Source of the DNA: Clarkia xantiana subsp. parviflora
Taxonomy: Eukaryota; Streptophyta; Magnoliopsida; Myrtales; Onagraceae
DNA: 64,000 bases
Assembly: GCA_036873135.1 (NCBI GenBank)
Contig: JAPTYO010000023.1
Span: 4,165,834 to 4,229,833 of the forward strand
Direction of reading: 5' to 3'
The notes under the pieces are model-generated. The model made no database searches and was not told the origin of the DNA. It saw only the letters and a program-made list of their open reading frames with translations. Every line of letters starts with the position of its first letter. The stretch's first letter is position 1. Shown one piece after another: positions 45,357 to 57,000 of this stretch. A program made the position numbers and the translations under genes.

Positions 45357-46060
45357 CTAACTCAAGAACAGTCTCCACCGAACTCCCAAGTAAGAATTCG
45401 CTATCTTAATCAGAGCCATGGCAAGAGAAAGGAACCTCAATGAAAGGCGATGATCACACCCATCACCAAAAGAAAAATCTTCAACGCAAGGGTTAATAAC
45501 ATAACCCATAGGAAAGCCAAAGACACCTTCAAAAGTCGTCAAATCTACATGAAGATGAAATAAACCTGAGACTCGGCCCCTCGGCTGGGGGGCAGAGGAT
45601 AGAGAGGAGACATCAAGACCTATGATCACCCCATCACAAGCCACAAATTGTTTCCCTTTGTCAAGCAAAGAGGGCGCCTCTTCAACCACTACCTCCTCAT
45701 CATGAGGGGGAGTCAGCAAGGGGGCACTTGAAGGAGAGCCCCTCGCGGTTTCCTTCTCCTTGGCAGCCGAGGGCCCGACCTCAGAGTCAGGTTCCCACGC
45801 CTCGGATTTAGATTGACTTGAACTCTCGCCCACCGCAAGAACCCATTCGGTAACCAGGGGCGAACGTTCTAACAACAAGAAGGAAGCAACATGAGAACAA
45901 TCATAAGTATATCACAAAGAAAAGAGAATGGAATGAGAACATACTGGAAGCATTAGCAGCCTTCCCTGACTTAGAAAATTTCTGGGCTTGATAAGCAGAA
46001 CTAGAGGGTTCTTCCCTCTCATCCGATTCAACGGTACATTCGGAACGCTCTGCCTACACC
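45357..46060 (-). pseudogene. Antisense ORF (aORF) remnant of the decayed Retand-like element
   Basis: On the minus strand an exon ending at 45945 reads EEPSSSAYQAQKFSKSGKAA. A GTATGT donor and a TTGTTAG acceptor bound an intron (45944-45869). The next exon starts at 45868 and joins in frame to RSPLVTEWVLAVGESSS, continuing open to the stop at 45357. It lies antisense to the element and next to its 3' LTR, the same place as the intact antisense gene at 50536-53332. I see no strong protein similarity between the two, so homology is inferred from position and splicing. Confidence 0.45.
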
Positions 46061-47273
46061 TTATATTTTTCTCCATGAAGTCAACCTACAAGGGGTCATA
46101 CGAGTCCCCGCCTCATACGAGTCCACCGCGGACACCCAAGACACAGGACAGTCAGATTTGGTCTGACTACCATGGAAAACGATCTTCAAGGTCTCCCTGT
46201 CTGAAGAAGAGAGCTTCCAAAAGGGAGTTATCTATACGAGCAACCAACACAAAGATCGACCCTTACTCATGGAGGGGCGAGATAAGCCTACTACGGGGGC
46301 AACCTTAACACCAAGGGAAGAAGGCGAACTTTTAGTTTCTCCAAATGGAGCAACGCTCCAACACATCCGAAGGAAGGGTCAACCCTTAACACATGTCAAT
46401 AGACCCCTTCGCTCGCGGCGGTAAGAAGAAAGCTTGAAAAATGTTACACATGCCGAAGGTCGAGGTTAATGGACAATGCTCACGCTAGTACGAGGGAGGC
46501 GGAACGTTATGTCCCATTGAGTGGCAGAGTTTCCACCCTCAAGTAAAGGAGAGGTCTAGGCTCTCACCTTTGCACTTATGCTCATATTCATGATTAACAT
46601 CTACAGGTATATCAATGTCATCACTCATGCTTATACTCACAACCCGTCCATACATACATACATGTTCATGCTTGCACTCATATGCATGCCCACGTACACA
46701 CTCCCGTATGTTCAAACATTTAGACGTCCATGTACATGGCCGCCATATATTCATGCATACATTCATGACTACAATCGCAGCATGTCTCTACTCACCCCCA
46801 TCCTTATGTTCCTACTTGCATGTATGCTAGTACACATCCTCATGTTCATGATATGTCCATGTTCACTCCTAGTTAACATCCTATAGGCATATTTTCTAGT
46901 ATCCCATACTTAGAAAAATTTCGGACCAAAATTGAAATTTTTCTTCACTTAGACTTATCCCGGCATGAAATTGAAACATGGACTTGTTTAGCTGTGTTCA
47001 TGTTGCATCTCCACATGAGCATACATTTTCCGAGCACACACTCATGACGGTGTTAAATTTATTATTTCCACCTCGGACGGACACGTGCCCATGCTATTCT
47101 GACATTTACAGTTCCTCTATCTTATAAGACAGGGGGCAGAGTCAGAGACACACATCCATGGGTAAGTAAGCATTCAGACAAGAAGGTAAAACCCCGGTTT
47201 CAAATTGCGCGTGTCATACCATCCTGAAATAGAGTCAATCAAGGGTTAGGCCATTGGTTGACTCGGGGGCATG
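46061..47273. other. 3' non-coding part of the decayed Retand-like element
   Basis: Contains a CA/CAT-rich stretch (46578-46860) that gives low-complexity frames on both strands, then a GC-rich lead into the polypurine tract just before 47274. Confidence 0.4.
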
Positions 47274-48253
47274 TGATGGATATACGCCCAATTTGAACCC
47301 GTTGACTTCCGAATCGTTTTATTTTCATCACCCCGATAATGATTGTAAATCGAAACTTCAACCCGAACACTCCGCGAGAACACCAACGGCCCGGACGAGG
47401 CCGAAGCGCTCGTCCGGCCGAGTCAAACTCACCTAGGTGAGGTTGGGTGGCCACACCCGACCTCCCCTAGGGGAGATCGGGTCAGTCGACCCGATCTCCC
47501 CTAGGAGAGATCGGGTCGGCCAACCCGATCTCCCCTAAGGGGATAGGGTTGGCCAACCCTATCCCCCCTAGGAGGGGTTGGGTGACCTCACCCAACCCCT
47601 ACCCTTGGGGGTCGGATTTTCCTCCCCCCAAGGGCCCCGGCACCATTTTTTGGACTCCCATACTCGGTTTATTCCGCTTACCTTCTCCGTATCCTAAGGT
47701 CTTAATTATGTGTTTAAAGGTTAATTAATTGTGTTTAAGGGTTAACGATGTCATTAAACCACCTTAATGACACCGTTGCCTATAAATACCCCATCTCCAC
47801 TATTCATTTGAGGATCTTGGCAAGTTGCACAATTTTGCTCTGACATCTCTCTAGCTTTATCTCTCTAAAACCGTACTGACTTAGGCATCGGAGAGGGTTC
47901 ATCAGGCACCACCCCCATCTGTGCCTGGTATTGCCCCTCTTGCAGGGTGGCAAGGAGAAGAGAGCCAAGGAAGCAGAAGAGCATAGAACAGTAGGACAAG
48001 CCCCAGGGGGTAAGAAGTACAAGCCTCAGGGGGTCAGAAGGGTCAGAAGGAGAGAAGGAAATGAGGGCAGAAGGAGAGAAGGAAAGGAGATCAGAAGGAG
48101 AGAAGAGAAGGACATATACCAGAACGACTACCCAAGGGAGCAGAAGGGCATGGATCAGAACGACTAGTCCTAGGAACACTGAACCCGACATTTCATTAGT
48201 GGGAGATAAATTCTAGATTGACGACCCGTTGACCTAGACTTTATAACCTAACA
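47274..48253 (+). repeat. 3' LTR of the decayed Retand-like element
   Basis: A 980-bp copy of 38241-39267 with one palindrome unit fewer and a C-run of only 5. The TATA box is at 47781-47788. Confidence 0.9.
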
Positions 48254-49298
48254 ATATTATCTCTCATTCCCAGATGGCCTTGCCGGCTGATTACGGTTAA
48301 CCTTTGGCTTACCCAAGAGCTTTTGCATACAATCAAAAACAGGCATTGGGAAAAGGTGGGCCTTATGAAACTTACGCTAGATATGAGTAAAGTTTATGAT
48401 CGTGTCGAGTGGGGTTTTCTACGGAATATTATAGCAAGTATTTCCTTCCAAGAGGAGTTCATCCGTTGGATCATGCAATGTATTTCCACGACCTCCGTGT
48501 TGGTTAATGGTGACGGTACCCAGAATTTTCAGCCTTTCAGAGGTTTGCGCCAAGGCGATTATTTGTAGCCATAATTGTTCATTTTAATATTCCATATGCT
48601 ATTTCAGGAACTTACTAGGGCACGGGAGTTGGGAAACCTCAATGTTTTTCGCAGATGACAGTATTCTCTTATTGGAATCCACTAATAGAAGTATTCACAG
48701 GGTTAGACGTATTCTTGACAACTATCAATCAAGGTTCGACCAACTCATCAATTTTGAAAAATAAAGTGTTCGCTTTAGCCCAAACATCATTACCGGGGAA
48801 CGTGCACGGATAACTAACTAGTTGGGGGTTCGTGAGATGAGTACTGATAAAATTTACCTTGGGCTTTCTATTGATTGGGTCCAAAACAAAAGGAGCTTGG
48901 TACAAGCGGTTATTAAGCGAGTGTCCAAACATTTCTAAGGTTGGATGTCCAAGTTACTTCCCCGACAGAGAAAGAAGTGTTTATTCTTTCTACGCATATC
49001 CCATCCCAACTTATGCATTTTCATGTATGAAGCTTACAAAGCTCAAAACAAATGCGCTAGATCGTATTGAAGGTTCTAATGGACCACAAAAAATGATAGA
49101 AAATGCATTTGCTCATGTGACAAGATTACGAAAACCAAGGGGTTTGGGATTCAGGAATGAATCCAGCCTCAGTTTAGCCTCGCTCCTCAAACAAGAGTGT
49201 TTAGACTTCTTAAGGATGAACACTCAATATGGGAAAAGTGTATTCCTACAAGATATTTTGGAGGAGAGTTGTTTTTCACATAAAAAACAAAAGGCTAC
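48254..49298 (+). pseudogene. L1-type LINE reverse transcriptase, piece 2 of 4
   Basis: It continues piece 1: LTQELLHTIKNRHWEKVGLM, LTLDMSKVYDRVEWGFLR (first catalytic Asp region) and FQPFRGLRQGD. After a shift comes FFADDSILLLESTNRS, the second catalytic motif, with ADD intact at about 48645. Thumb-like LGVREMSTDKIYLGL, WMSKLLPRQRKK and IPTYAFSCMKL follow. Several stops and shifts make it inactive. It ends at the GCTAC duplication of the next LTR element. Confidence 0.9.
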
Positions 49299-49947
49299 TG
49301 TTGGATCACGGCAGGAGCTCCGGTTACGGTGACGGATTCCTTAGCTCCTCGCAATCCTGCAGAAGGGGAATAGAGGGCAGTGGCCCAGAATCCCTCTCCG
49401 ATGCTTAACGTAAGTACGGCAGTCAACAGAGCAAGCAAGCAGTATTTGTGTATGTGTAAAACGTAACCCTAATCTGGAATAACTTCCCTCCTTTTATAGA
49501 GGAAAGGCTATCCCAGTTACCTGATTAGGCGGTTGGATTGTGATCCATTATCCCACATATCTCGCCGTATATCTTGCCATGTATCTTGCACAGTTATTCG
49601 TATCCCACATATCTCGCCCATTATACCACTATTGTAATCATGGCGAGATTTCCGGGATTGGGCTCTTACTGGCGAGTCTCGATCATTATCGGAGGCTCCC
49701 AAGTTACATCGTTGAGGATTCGGTATCGGGGAGTGGTGTCAACTCCCATATCGGGACCGACTACGTCCAGGTCCGATATCTTCGGGGCTCTTCCCTATCG
49801 GAGCCATACTTGCTCGGGGCCATTCAATATCGGGGCCTCCTTCCGTCGGAGCCCTTCCCCTTTCAGCAGCCCAGCTCCTAGCCCACTAGGCCTAGTCGCC
49901 GTTTGCCAATCGTTAAGGGGCCTAACGGCCTTTGCCAGGGCCCATCA
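49299..49947 (-). repeat. 3' LTR of the intact Retand-like element
   Basis: From TGTTGGATCACGGCAGG to GGGCCCATCA on the + strand. It differs from the 5' LTR at about 49371 (A/G) and 49530 (T/C). The purine tract CTTGGGGGCAAA (minus strand, 49948-49960) abuts it. Confidence 0.95.
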
Positions 49948-50391
49948 TTTGCCCCCAAGACGTGAGGGACTTATAGTGCGTCGCGTCTTTCAGTATCGGA
50001 CCCTTCTACATCCCAGTCGGGGGGTCTTTATTTGAAACGTCGGAGGCCATTGCCTTAACTTTTGTCGGGGGCCGTTGCCTTTGGATCTCCTCAAGATCCT
50101 TTGGGATCCTACTTGGATTCGAGGAGTTTTCTTGATCAGACCAGCATTAAATGCTGATAGGAGGTGAAGGAACGTTTCAGGTTCCGCATGCCTGCTTTCT
50201 GAAAAAGCACTTTTCAACCGCCCCGGTACGTCATTACTCTTGTCTTATCTATCCCATGCGTCCTGACGGTTCAGGTTAAAACCGTTTCGCCTTCTTTGAA
50301 TTAACGCGTTTCCCTTTGGACGATTCTGATTGAGTGGTTTTGAATTCTACGGCTCAGATTGCCCACCCCTTCAGTTCTCCTTTCCTTCTCT

Positions 50392-50398
50392 TATAAAA
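50392..50398 (+). promoter_or_regulatory. TATA box of the antisense gene
   Basis: CTTATAAAACC follows a CT-rich stretch and precedes the start codon at 50536 by about 140 bp. It lies inside the element, outside the LTR, and points opposite to gag-pol, so the antisense gene has its own core promoter. Confidence 0.7.
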
Positions 50399-50535
50399 CC
50401 CTAGCCCCCAGACACTGTTTTACCTTCCTTTTACCTCTTCTTCTCTGCGATCCCAAGAGCTTTGTTTCCCCAAGTTTTGAGTTTTCACCGGCGATTCAAG
50501 CACTTCAAGTTTTTCCGATCAAGTCTTCAATCACT

Positions 50536-53332
50536 ATGTCTGGTAAGATTCTTCTCCTTATTATCCTTTTCCTTTTCATCTTTGATCTTCTTAGGTTTCA
50601 ATTTTCCCCTCCTTTCTTCCCTCGACGACTTTCAGCCGAGGAATCTGCCATTGTTGGGCCACCTTTCGTCTTCAAGTATCTCAAGAACCTACTTGCGCCT
50701 ATTAACTACGATAGGGCTTGTATAGAGTGCGGTATCTTCGAATCCTCCTTCGGGGCCCGCTATCCTTACGAGCAATCCCAGTTCAGTACTCGTGACGCTC
50801 GGATTACGCTCCCAAAGGGGGATGAGGTGTTCATCTCCCCAGGGCAGATTCGTGCGGGCATCCGACTCCCTTTCTGTCCGAGTTGGGTGGAGCTGTGCAA
50901 CCATTACAAGACCTACCCCACAACCTTCTCTCCACATGCAATCCGCACATGGATTGCTTTCCAAGTGTGGTGTGATATCAATAAGGAGGACTGGAGCTAT
51001 ACCCTGGAGCTCTGGCGGATCCTCTACAAGATGTCCTGTAACAAGGACGGGATCTGCTCCTTTGCCCCCCGCCAACCCGAGGGGACCGATGAGCAGTATA
51101 AGGAGATGGGTTGGGACAGGAAGGTGTCCTGGAAGATTTGCAAAGAACGGGCCATCATCCATGATAAGGGGAATGATAATGCTAACTGGAAGGAGCAATA
51201 TTTCTTCATCAAGCCTGGTCCCATCGAGTGGCCGAGGACCGTCGTGGAAGCTGATCCCCCCGTGCCTTTCCGTTCATGGTCGGAGCAGACCAAGAGGGCC
51301 TTGATGCTTATCCAGGCCCGTCGCTGGGAGGAGGGTTACCAGCCCTTCGAGGCCACTTCCGTCACTGATCAGCAACGGATCGAAATTGGGATTATGCTGA
51401 TTGATCCCAAGGCCGGGGGAAAAGTTCATGATGGTGTTTCCAATGTAATTCTCTGGGTAATCTTCTAATTATTTCTTGTTTCCACTGCTTACAGCCCCTC
51501 GAACATCGCTGACCGTCCGTCTGTTTCAGGAGGATACCGATGCCTCCCATTCGCTGAAGCGCAAGAAGAAGTCCTCCCATCGGAAGGCTCCTGCCCAATC
51601 GGGGCTGTCTCGGAAGAAGGCGAAGACCTCCGAGGCGCCGAGGTCTGCCCCCACACCCGAGGGGCAGACTAACGCAGACGTGGTCAGGACTGCCTTCGGC
51701 GTTCGTTCCGAAAAAGAAGGTAAGGCAGTTTTTCGTGCTATAAGAAGATATAGAGAGTTAGTTCCTCAAGACCTTCAAGCCTCCGACATGAAAGGACGGG
51801 TCAGGGATGTCAAGAATATCCTTCGTGGAGAGACTCCACATGTCCTCGAAACGGGTTATTACGACTTTTTCGGCCAAGAGAGATATATGGAGCGTTGTTT
51901 AATTTGGCACACCGATATCAAATTAATTCCTCGACTTATTCGCCCCGCTGCAGGTCCTGCGGATGTCGCCACTGTTGCACCTGCCTCAGACCCCGTGCCT
52001 GCAGCGGAGCCGATGGTGGAAGATGCCCCAACGGAGGCCCGTGGTGAATTTGGTCGGGTGACCAGCTTGGAGGACTCCCCCTCCGAAGATCAAGCTGAGG
52101 AGGAAGGCCTAATCCTCCGAGGAAAATCAAGGTCGACTCCTGCTAAGTCACCTGGTAGGAAGACGTCTCCACTCCCCGTCACGCCGCCATCGTCACCCGC
52201 ACCGCCAGCGTCACCGGTTAGGGGCGCGACTCCCGAAGTCCAAATAAGTGAAGATGAGGGGGCTCGCCTGGTAGTACCTCCATTCCCCTTGGATGGAGAC
52301 TACTACCAGGCCTTCTCCTCGGAGCAGCGCGCCGAGCCTTGGAGACCGGTGGAGTCCCTTCGGGGGATTCCTCTACATCGGGGTTGTCAGGAGAAGAACC
52401 TGGCCTTGCACCTGGTGTCGGGCTCGGTCCCGCCCTCACTGAGGCGTCCCCTCTCGCTGGACGAGGAGGACATCGAGGCGGACATCCGGCAAATGGCTGT
52501 CCGTCGGATAGAGGTAGGTATACTTGGTTTTTATTCATCTGGAAGTATTCCGATTTTTAGATACTAAGCTATATTTTACCCTCAGGAAATGGCGGACCAG
52601 GATCGTTGCTTCGGCTACATCCTGTCTCTGCGAAAGGCGTTGGAGCAAGAACGGGCCAACTCCAACCTCGAGAGCTTGACCAAGCTCCAGGAGGACCTAG
52701 CTGCCTCCGAGGCGTCAAGGCTCCGAGCGGAGGAGGGTAAAAAGCGAGCCGAAGAGCAGGCCGAAGAGGTTAGGCAACAGGCTGAGGAGGACAGGCAGCG
52801 GGCCGAGGAGGTCAAGGCCAAGCTTGCTCAAGAGGCCCAATCCCAGCAAAGGCGAATTCTAAGCCTTGAGAGCTCGCTTAGGCGAGAGCAGCAAGCGGCC
52901 TTGGCGGATCGGAGCCAGGCTGCCTTCGATAAGGCAGCGTTGCAAGAAACTGCCGAGCGGCTGAAGCTTGAGAAGCAGAGGGCCATCGCGGAGCTAGAGG
53001 AAGCAAAGGCGGATCATTCCGCCCAAATAACAAACGCGAAGGTCCAGGCCCTCGAGGAATATCGGAGCTCGGAGGACTTCAAAGCAGACGCGGCAAGACA
53101 TTGTCAGGAAGATTTGCAGAATGCAATCCTTGATATTGTCGAAGAGCTTAATGAAACCTACGGGGACTCCATCGACTTGAGGAAGTCCAAGACTCTCGGC
53201 CTAGCCGCAGAGACGTACCTTAGCCTCCCGTCGGAGAGCTCCTCCGAAGACGCCGACGAGCCTCCTACCGATCCCTTTGAGCCTGCCCCTCCAAAGCCCT
53301 CTGAAGATTCAGCGCCCGAGGACCGAGTTTAA
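50536..53332 (+). CDS. Intron-containing antisense protein (aORF) of the Retand-like element
   Basis: Proposed exons are 50536-50542, 50636-51456, 51530-52513 and 52586-53332. All introns have GT-AG ends (GTAAGA...TTTCAG, GTAATC...TTTCAG, GTAGGT...CCTCAG) and every join keeps frame, giving about 852 residues. Exon 1 adds only MS and one base, leading into EESAIVGPPFVFKYL. The first 270 residues (RAGIRLPFCPSWVELCNHY, FQVWCDINKEDWSYTLELWR, WKEQYFFIKPGP) resemble the plant 'putative gypsy-type transposon' family PF04195. A basic patch (LKRKKKSSHRKAP), a Pro/Ser-rich middle, a long Ala/Glu coiled coil (exon 4, about 52650-53060) and an acidic tail follow. Its function is not known. A further 234-nt GTAAGG...CTGCAG segment (51720-51953) could be a fourth intron. 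Confidence 0.75.
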
Positions 53333-53469
53333 TTTGTAAAATCTTAAGTCTTCGTACTCCTTCCTCATTATCTCCCTTGTATCGAACCTCTTAGGCCTTC
53401 GAGCCTTTTATTACTGTCTTTTTCGATTATGTTCTTCATAGCGCTTTTATCGGGCCCTAAGAACCTTAA

Positions 53470-53900
53470 ACTTTTCGGACGTCCAACGACGCTTTTTAAT
53501 CGAACCTTAAAAACTTAAGGATTTTCAGACGTCCAATGACGCTTTTTAATCGGACCTTAAAACTTAAGGATTTTTGGACGTCCAATGACGCTTTTTAATC
53601 GGACCTTAAAAACTTAAGGATTTTCGGACGTCCAATGACGCTTTTTAATCGGACCTTAAAAACTTAAGGATTTTCGGACGTCCAATGACGCTTTTTAATC
53701 GAGCCTTAAAAACTTAAGGATTTTCGGACGTCCAATGACGCTTTTTAATCGGACCTTAAAAACTTAAGGATTTTCGGACGTCCAATGACGCTTTTTAATC
53801 GAACCTTAAAAACTTAAGGATTTTCGGACGTCCAATGACGCTTTTTAATCGGACCTTAAAAACTTAAGGATTTTCGGACGTCCAATGACGCTTTTTAATG
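53470..53900. repeat. 50-bp tandem array between two convergent genes
   Basis: Eight to nine units of GGACGTCCAATGACGC plus TTTTTAATCGGACCTTAAAA plus ACTTAAGGATTTTC, nearly identical except for GGACC/GAACC/GAGCC variants. The unit contains the palindrome GGACGTCC and an A/T-rich stretch. It lies between the stop codon of the antisense gene (53332, +) and that of gag-pol (54027, -). Confidence 0.93.
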
Positions 53901-54026
53901 TATCGAGAACAACTCAGGAACACTTTGATCAGAAGTAACCTCTTTATTGATTGATGTCTTTAACATAGCATGCACCACTCAGGGCGACTTAATTACATCT
54001 TCGCGCCTCTACGGACGACTTATTTG

Positions 54027-57000
54027 TCAAACATGGCATTTCTTCAGATGTTCACCACTAAAGGTGTTTCTTAAAACCTTGCCGTCGAGATCCTCTAACT
54101 TGTAAGCGTTCGGGGCCGGCATGCCTACGATCTTGTAAGGCCCTTCCCATTTCGGGGACATCTTGTTGATCCGATCTTGTAGGGCGAATTCATTCCGTCG
54201 TAGGACCAGTTCTCCTGCGTAGAACTGTCGCGACTTGACCTTCCGATTGTAGTACCTGGCCGTCGCCAAACGCATCCGAGCTTGCGCTATGTCGGCCTCC
54301 AGCCGTTTTTCCTCTAGCAAGGATAACTCCAGGCGCCTTGTTTCGTCATTCGTCAAAGGTCCTATCCTGGCTCTTTCTGGACTTGTCGAGGGCTCATAGG
54401 TTCTGGTTCGATGGGACGCCACAGCGATTTCCACGGGGGCGACCGCTTCCGTCCCATAAACAAGTGCAAACGGGGTTTCACCTGTTGATCGCTTGGGTGT
54501 CGTTCGGACCGCCCACAGCACGTTCTCCAGTTCGTCCAGCCATTTTCCGTCCAAAGCGTAGACCCTCTTCTTCAAGCCCTCCATCACGATTTTGTTGGCC
54601 GCCTCTACCTGCCCATTGGTCTGAGCGTGGTGGACGGATGCTGTTCGATGCTCGATACCGAACTCGTCTAGGAACCTCTCCAACTGGGCCCCATTAAACG
54701 GAGGACCGTTGTCACTGATGATCACCTTCGGCACCCCATATCTTGACAAAATTCGGGTCTGAAGGAACTTAATGATATGTCCTGCTGTTGTTTTGGCTAA
54801 CGGCTTAGCCTCGATCCACTTCGAGAAGTAGTCGATCGCGACCAGCAGATGTGTGCACTGGCTCTTTGCTTTCGGAAGGGGTCCCACCAGGTCAATGCCC
54901 CACTGTGCAAAGGGCCAAGCACTCCCAATGGGCATCAAATCAGCGGCGGGGGCTGTTATATTCGAAGCATATCTCTGACACGCGTCACAGGATCGAACAA
55001 GCGCCGTTGCTTCCTTATTCATCGTAGGCCAATAATATCCCAAGTTCAACGCCTTCCTCAGGATAGATCGAGCGCCTTCGTGACAGGCTGCGACTCCCTC
55101 ATGCAATTCTCTCAGAATCCGAGTCATATCGGGTTCGGCCACGCATTTCAAGAAAGGCGTCGAAAGCAAGCCCTTCTTGTACAACTGGTTGTCCACCATT
55201 GCGTAATTAATTGACATTCGTCGTAGTCGCTCCGCTGCCACTTTATCTTCAGGAAGTGCCCCCGTAGTTAAGTACACGATTATCGGGGTCATCCAAGTGG
55301 GTTCCTCCTCTGACCCCGTTCCGATAGCGCACACCTCCGATGGATCAGTTGTCGATAGAATCACCTTCTCCAAGAAATGTATCCTCCGACTGTCTTCCAA
55401 AGGTGCCCCGAGGGCAAATTTGCTCAAGGCATCAGCCTCCACATTCTCCTCCCTTGGAATTGCCTCAATGTCAAAGCTTTTGAAGTTCTCCTTTAAGGTC
55501 CGAGCCTCTTGAAGGTACTTTTTCATGATCGGGCTCTTTGCTCCATATTGCCCTCGGACCTGATTTACAATCAAACTTGCATCACACTTCACCCGCAAAT
55601 GTTCAATTCCAGTGCCTTTTGCGATTTTCAGTCCCGTTATGAGGGCTTCATACTCTGCCTCGTTATTGGTGGCTCTAAATGTCAGGGCCAATGCATATCG
55701 AAGTGGCTCCGCCCCGCCTGGCGGAATCAATACGAGCCCCGCACCCGATCCGTCCGAGCTTGAGGAGCCATCAGTGTACAACTCCCAGGTGTTCTCCTTA
55801 TTTGGCTGTTCCGACTGCCCTGCCGTCGAGGCCTCTTCAGTATTCCCGGTTGCCCCCTCTACTGTTTCCGTTGCTTCAGGATCGGGAATAGTAGATTCAA
55901 CTATAAAGTCGGCCAATGCCTGCCCTTTGATAGCTGTTCTCGGAGCGAAATGAATTCGAAACTCGCTAAGTTCCATGGCCCACTTTACTAGTCTCCCCGA
56001 CGCATCGGGCCGGTTCAAGAAGTGTTTCAATGGCTGATCAGTCAACACCGTAATTTCATGCGCATGGAAGTAGGGCCGTAACTTTCGAGCAGTAATAATC
56101 AACGCAAAGAGGTACTTCTCAATCGGAGGGTAATTCATTTCACTCTTGGCAAACGCCTTGCTTACATAATAGACAGGAATTTGATTGCCCTCGACAGCTT
56201 TAACTAGAACAGAGCTTATTGCAAACGGAGAAATAGCCAAATAAAGATAGAGCGGCTCGCCTGGAGTTGGCTTCGCAAGTGGCGGGAGGTCGCGGAGATG
56301 TTGTTTGAGCGCTTGGAACGCCTCCTCACATTCAGCAGTCCACTTGAATTGTCGGTTGGCTCTTAACACACTGAAAAATGGCATCGACCGGTCGCTGGCC
56401 TTGGATAAGAAGCGATTCTTCGAAGCCAGCCGACCGTTCAGCACCTGCACCTCCCTATGATTGGTCGGGGACTGCATCTCCTCTATCGCCCTTAGTTTTT
56501 CGGGATTCACCTCGATCCCCCTCTGGCTCACCATGAAGCCTAAGAACTTCCCGGAATGGACTCCGAAAGCACATTTGGCTGGATTCAGGCGGACCTGGTA
56601 GAGCTTCATCCTCTCGAAGGCCATTGTCAAGTTGCCAACGTGGTCTGATGCTCGTCGGGACTTCACCAGCATGTCATCTACATAGGCTTCCATGGTACTC
56701 CCAATCATGTCCCCGAACAGCTTGTTCACCATTCTCTGGTATGTCGCCCCGGCGTTCACCAGGCCGAAAGGCATGACGTCGTACTGGAAGACTTCACTGT
56801 CAGCGTAAAAGGCGGTATGTGGGGCATCCTTTTTCGCCATCTTTATCTGGTTATAACCAGAATAAGCATCCATAAAGCTTAGCAACTCATGCCCTGATGT
56901 AGCATCCACCAGTTGGTCGATTCGAGGGAGTGGATAACAGTCCTTCGGGCAAGCCTTGTTTAAGTCGCGGAAGTCGACACACATCCGCCACTTCCCGTTG

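Larger units (their letters stand above)
38241..48253 (+). mobile_element. Retand-like Ty3/Gypsy element, decayed
   Basis: The LTRs (1027 and 980 bp) bound an 8-kb interior. The flanks GTATT (38236-38240) and ATATT (48254-48258) form a target duplication with one mismatch, and the interrupted LINE text is continuous across it. The primer site TTGGCGCCGTCCGTGGG follows the 5' LTR. The purine tract CTCGGGGGCATG precedes the 3' LTR. Gag and protease traces are on the + strand; RT and integrase were not found. An antisense spliced ORF remnant lies near the 3' end, as in the element at 49299-60339. Confidence 0.9.

Noticed and set aside
46578..46886. 102-codon frame rich in Met, Tyr, His and Thr
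   Set aside because: Derived from CAT/ACA-rich low-complexity DNA; open in several frames on both strands.
50689..51198. 169-codon minus-strand frame opposite the antisense gene
   Set aside because: Mirror frame of the exon at 50636-51456, with no motifs.
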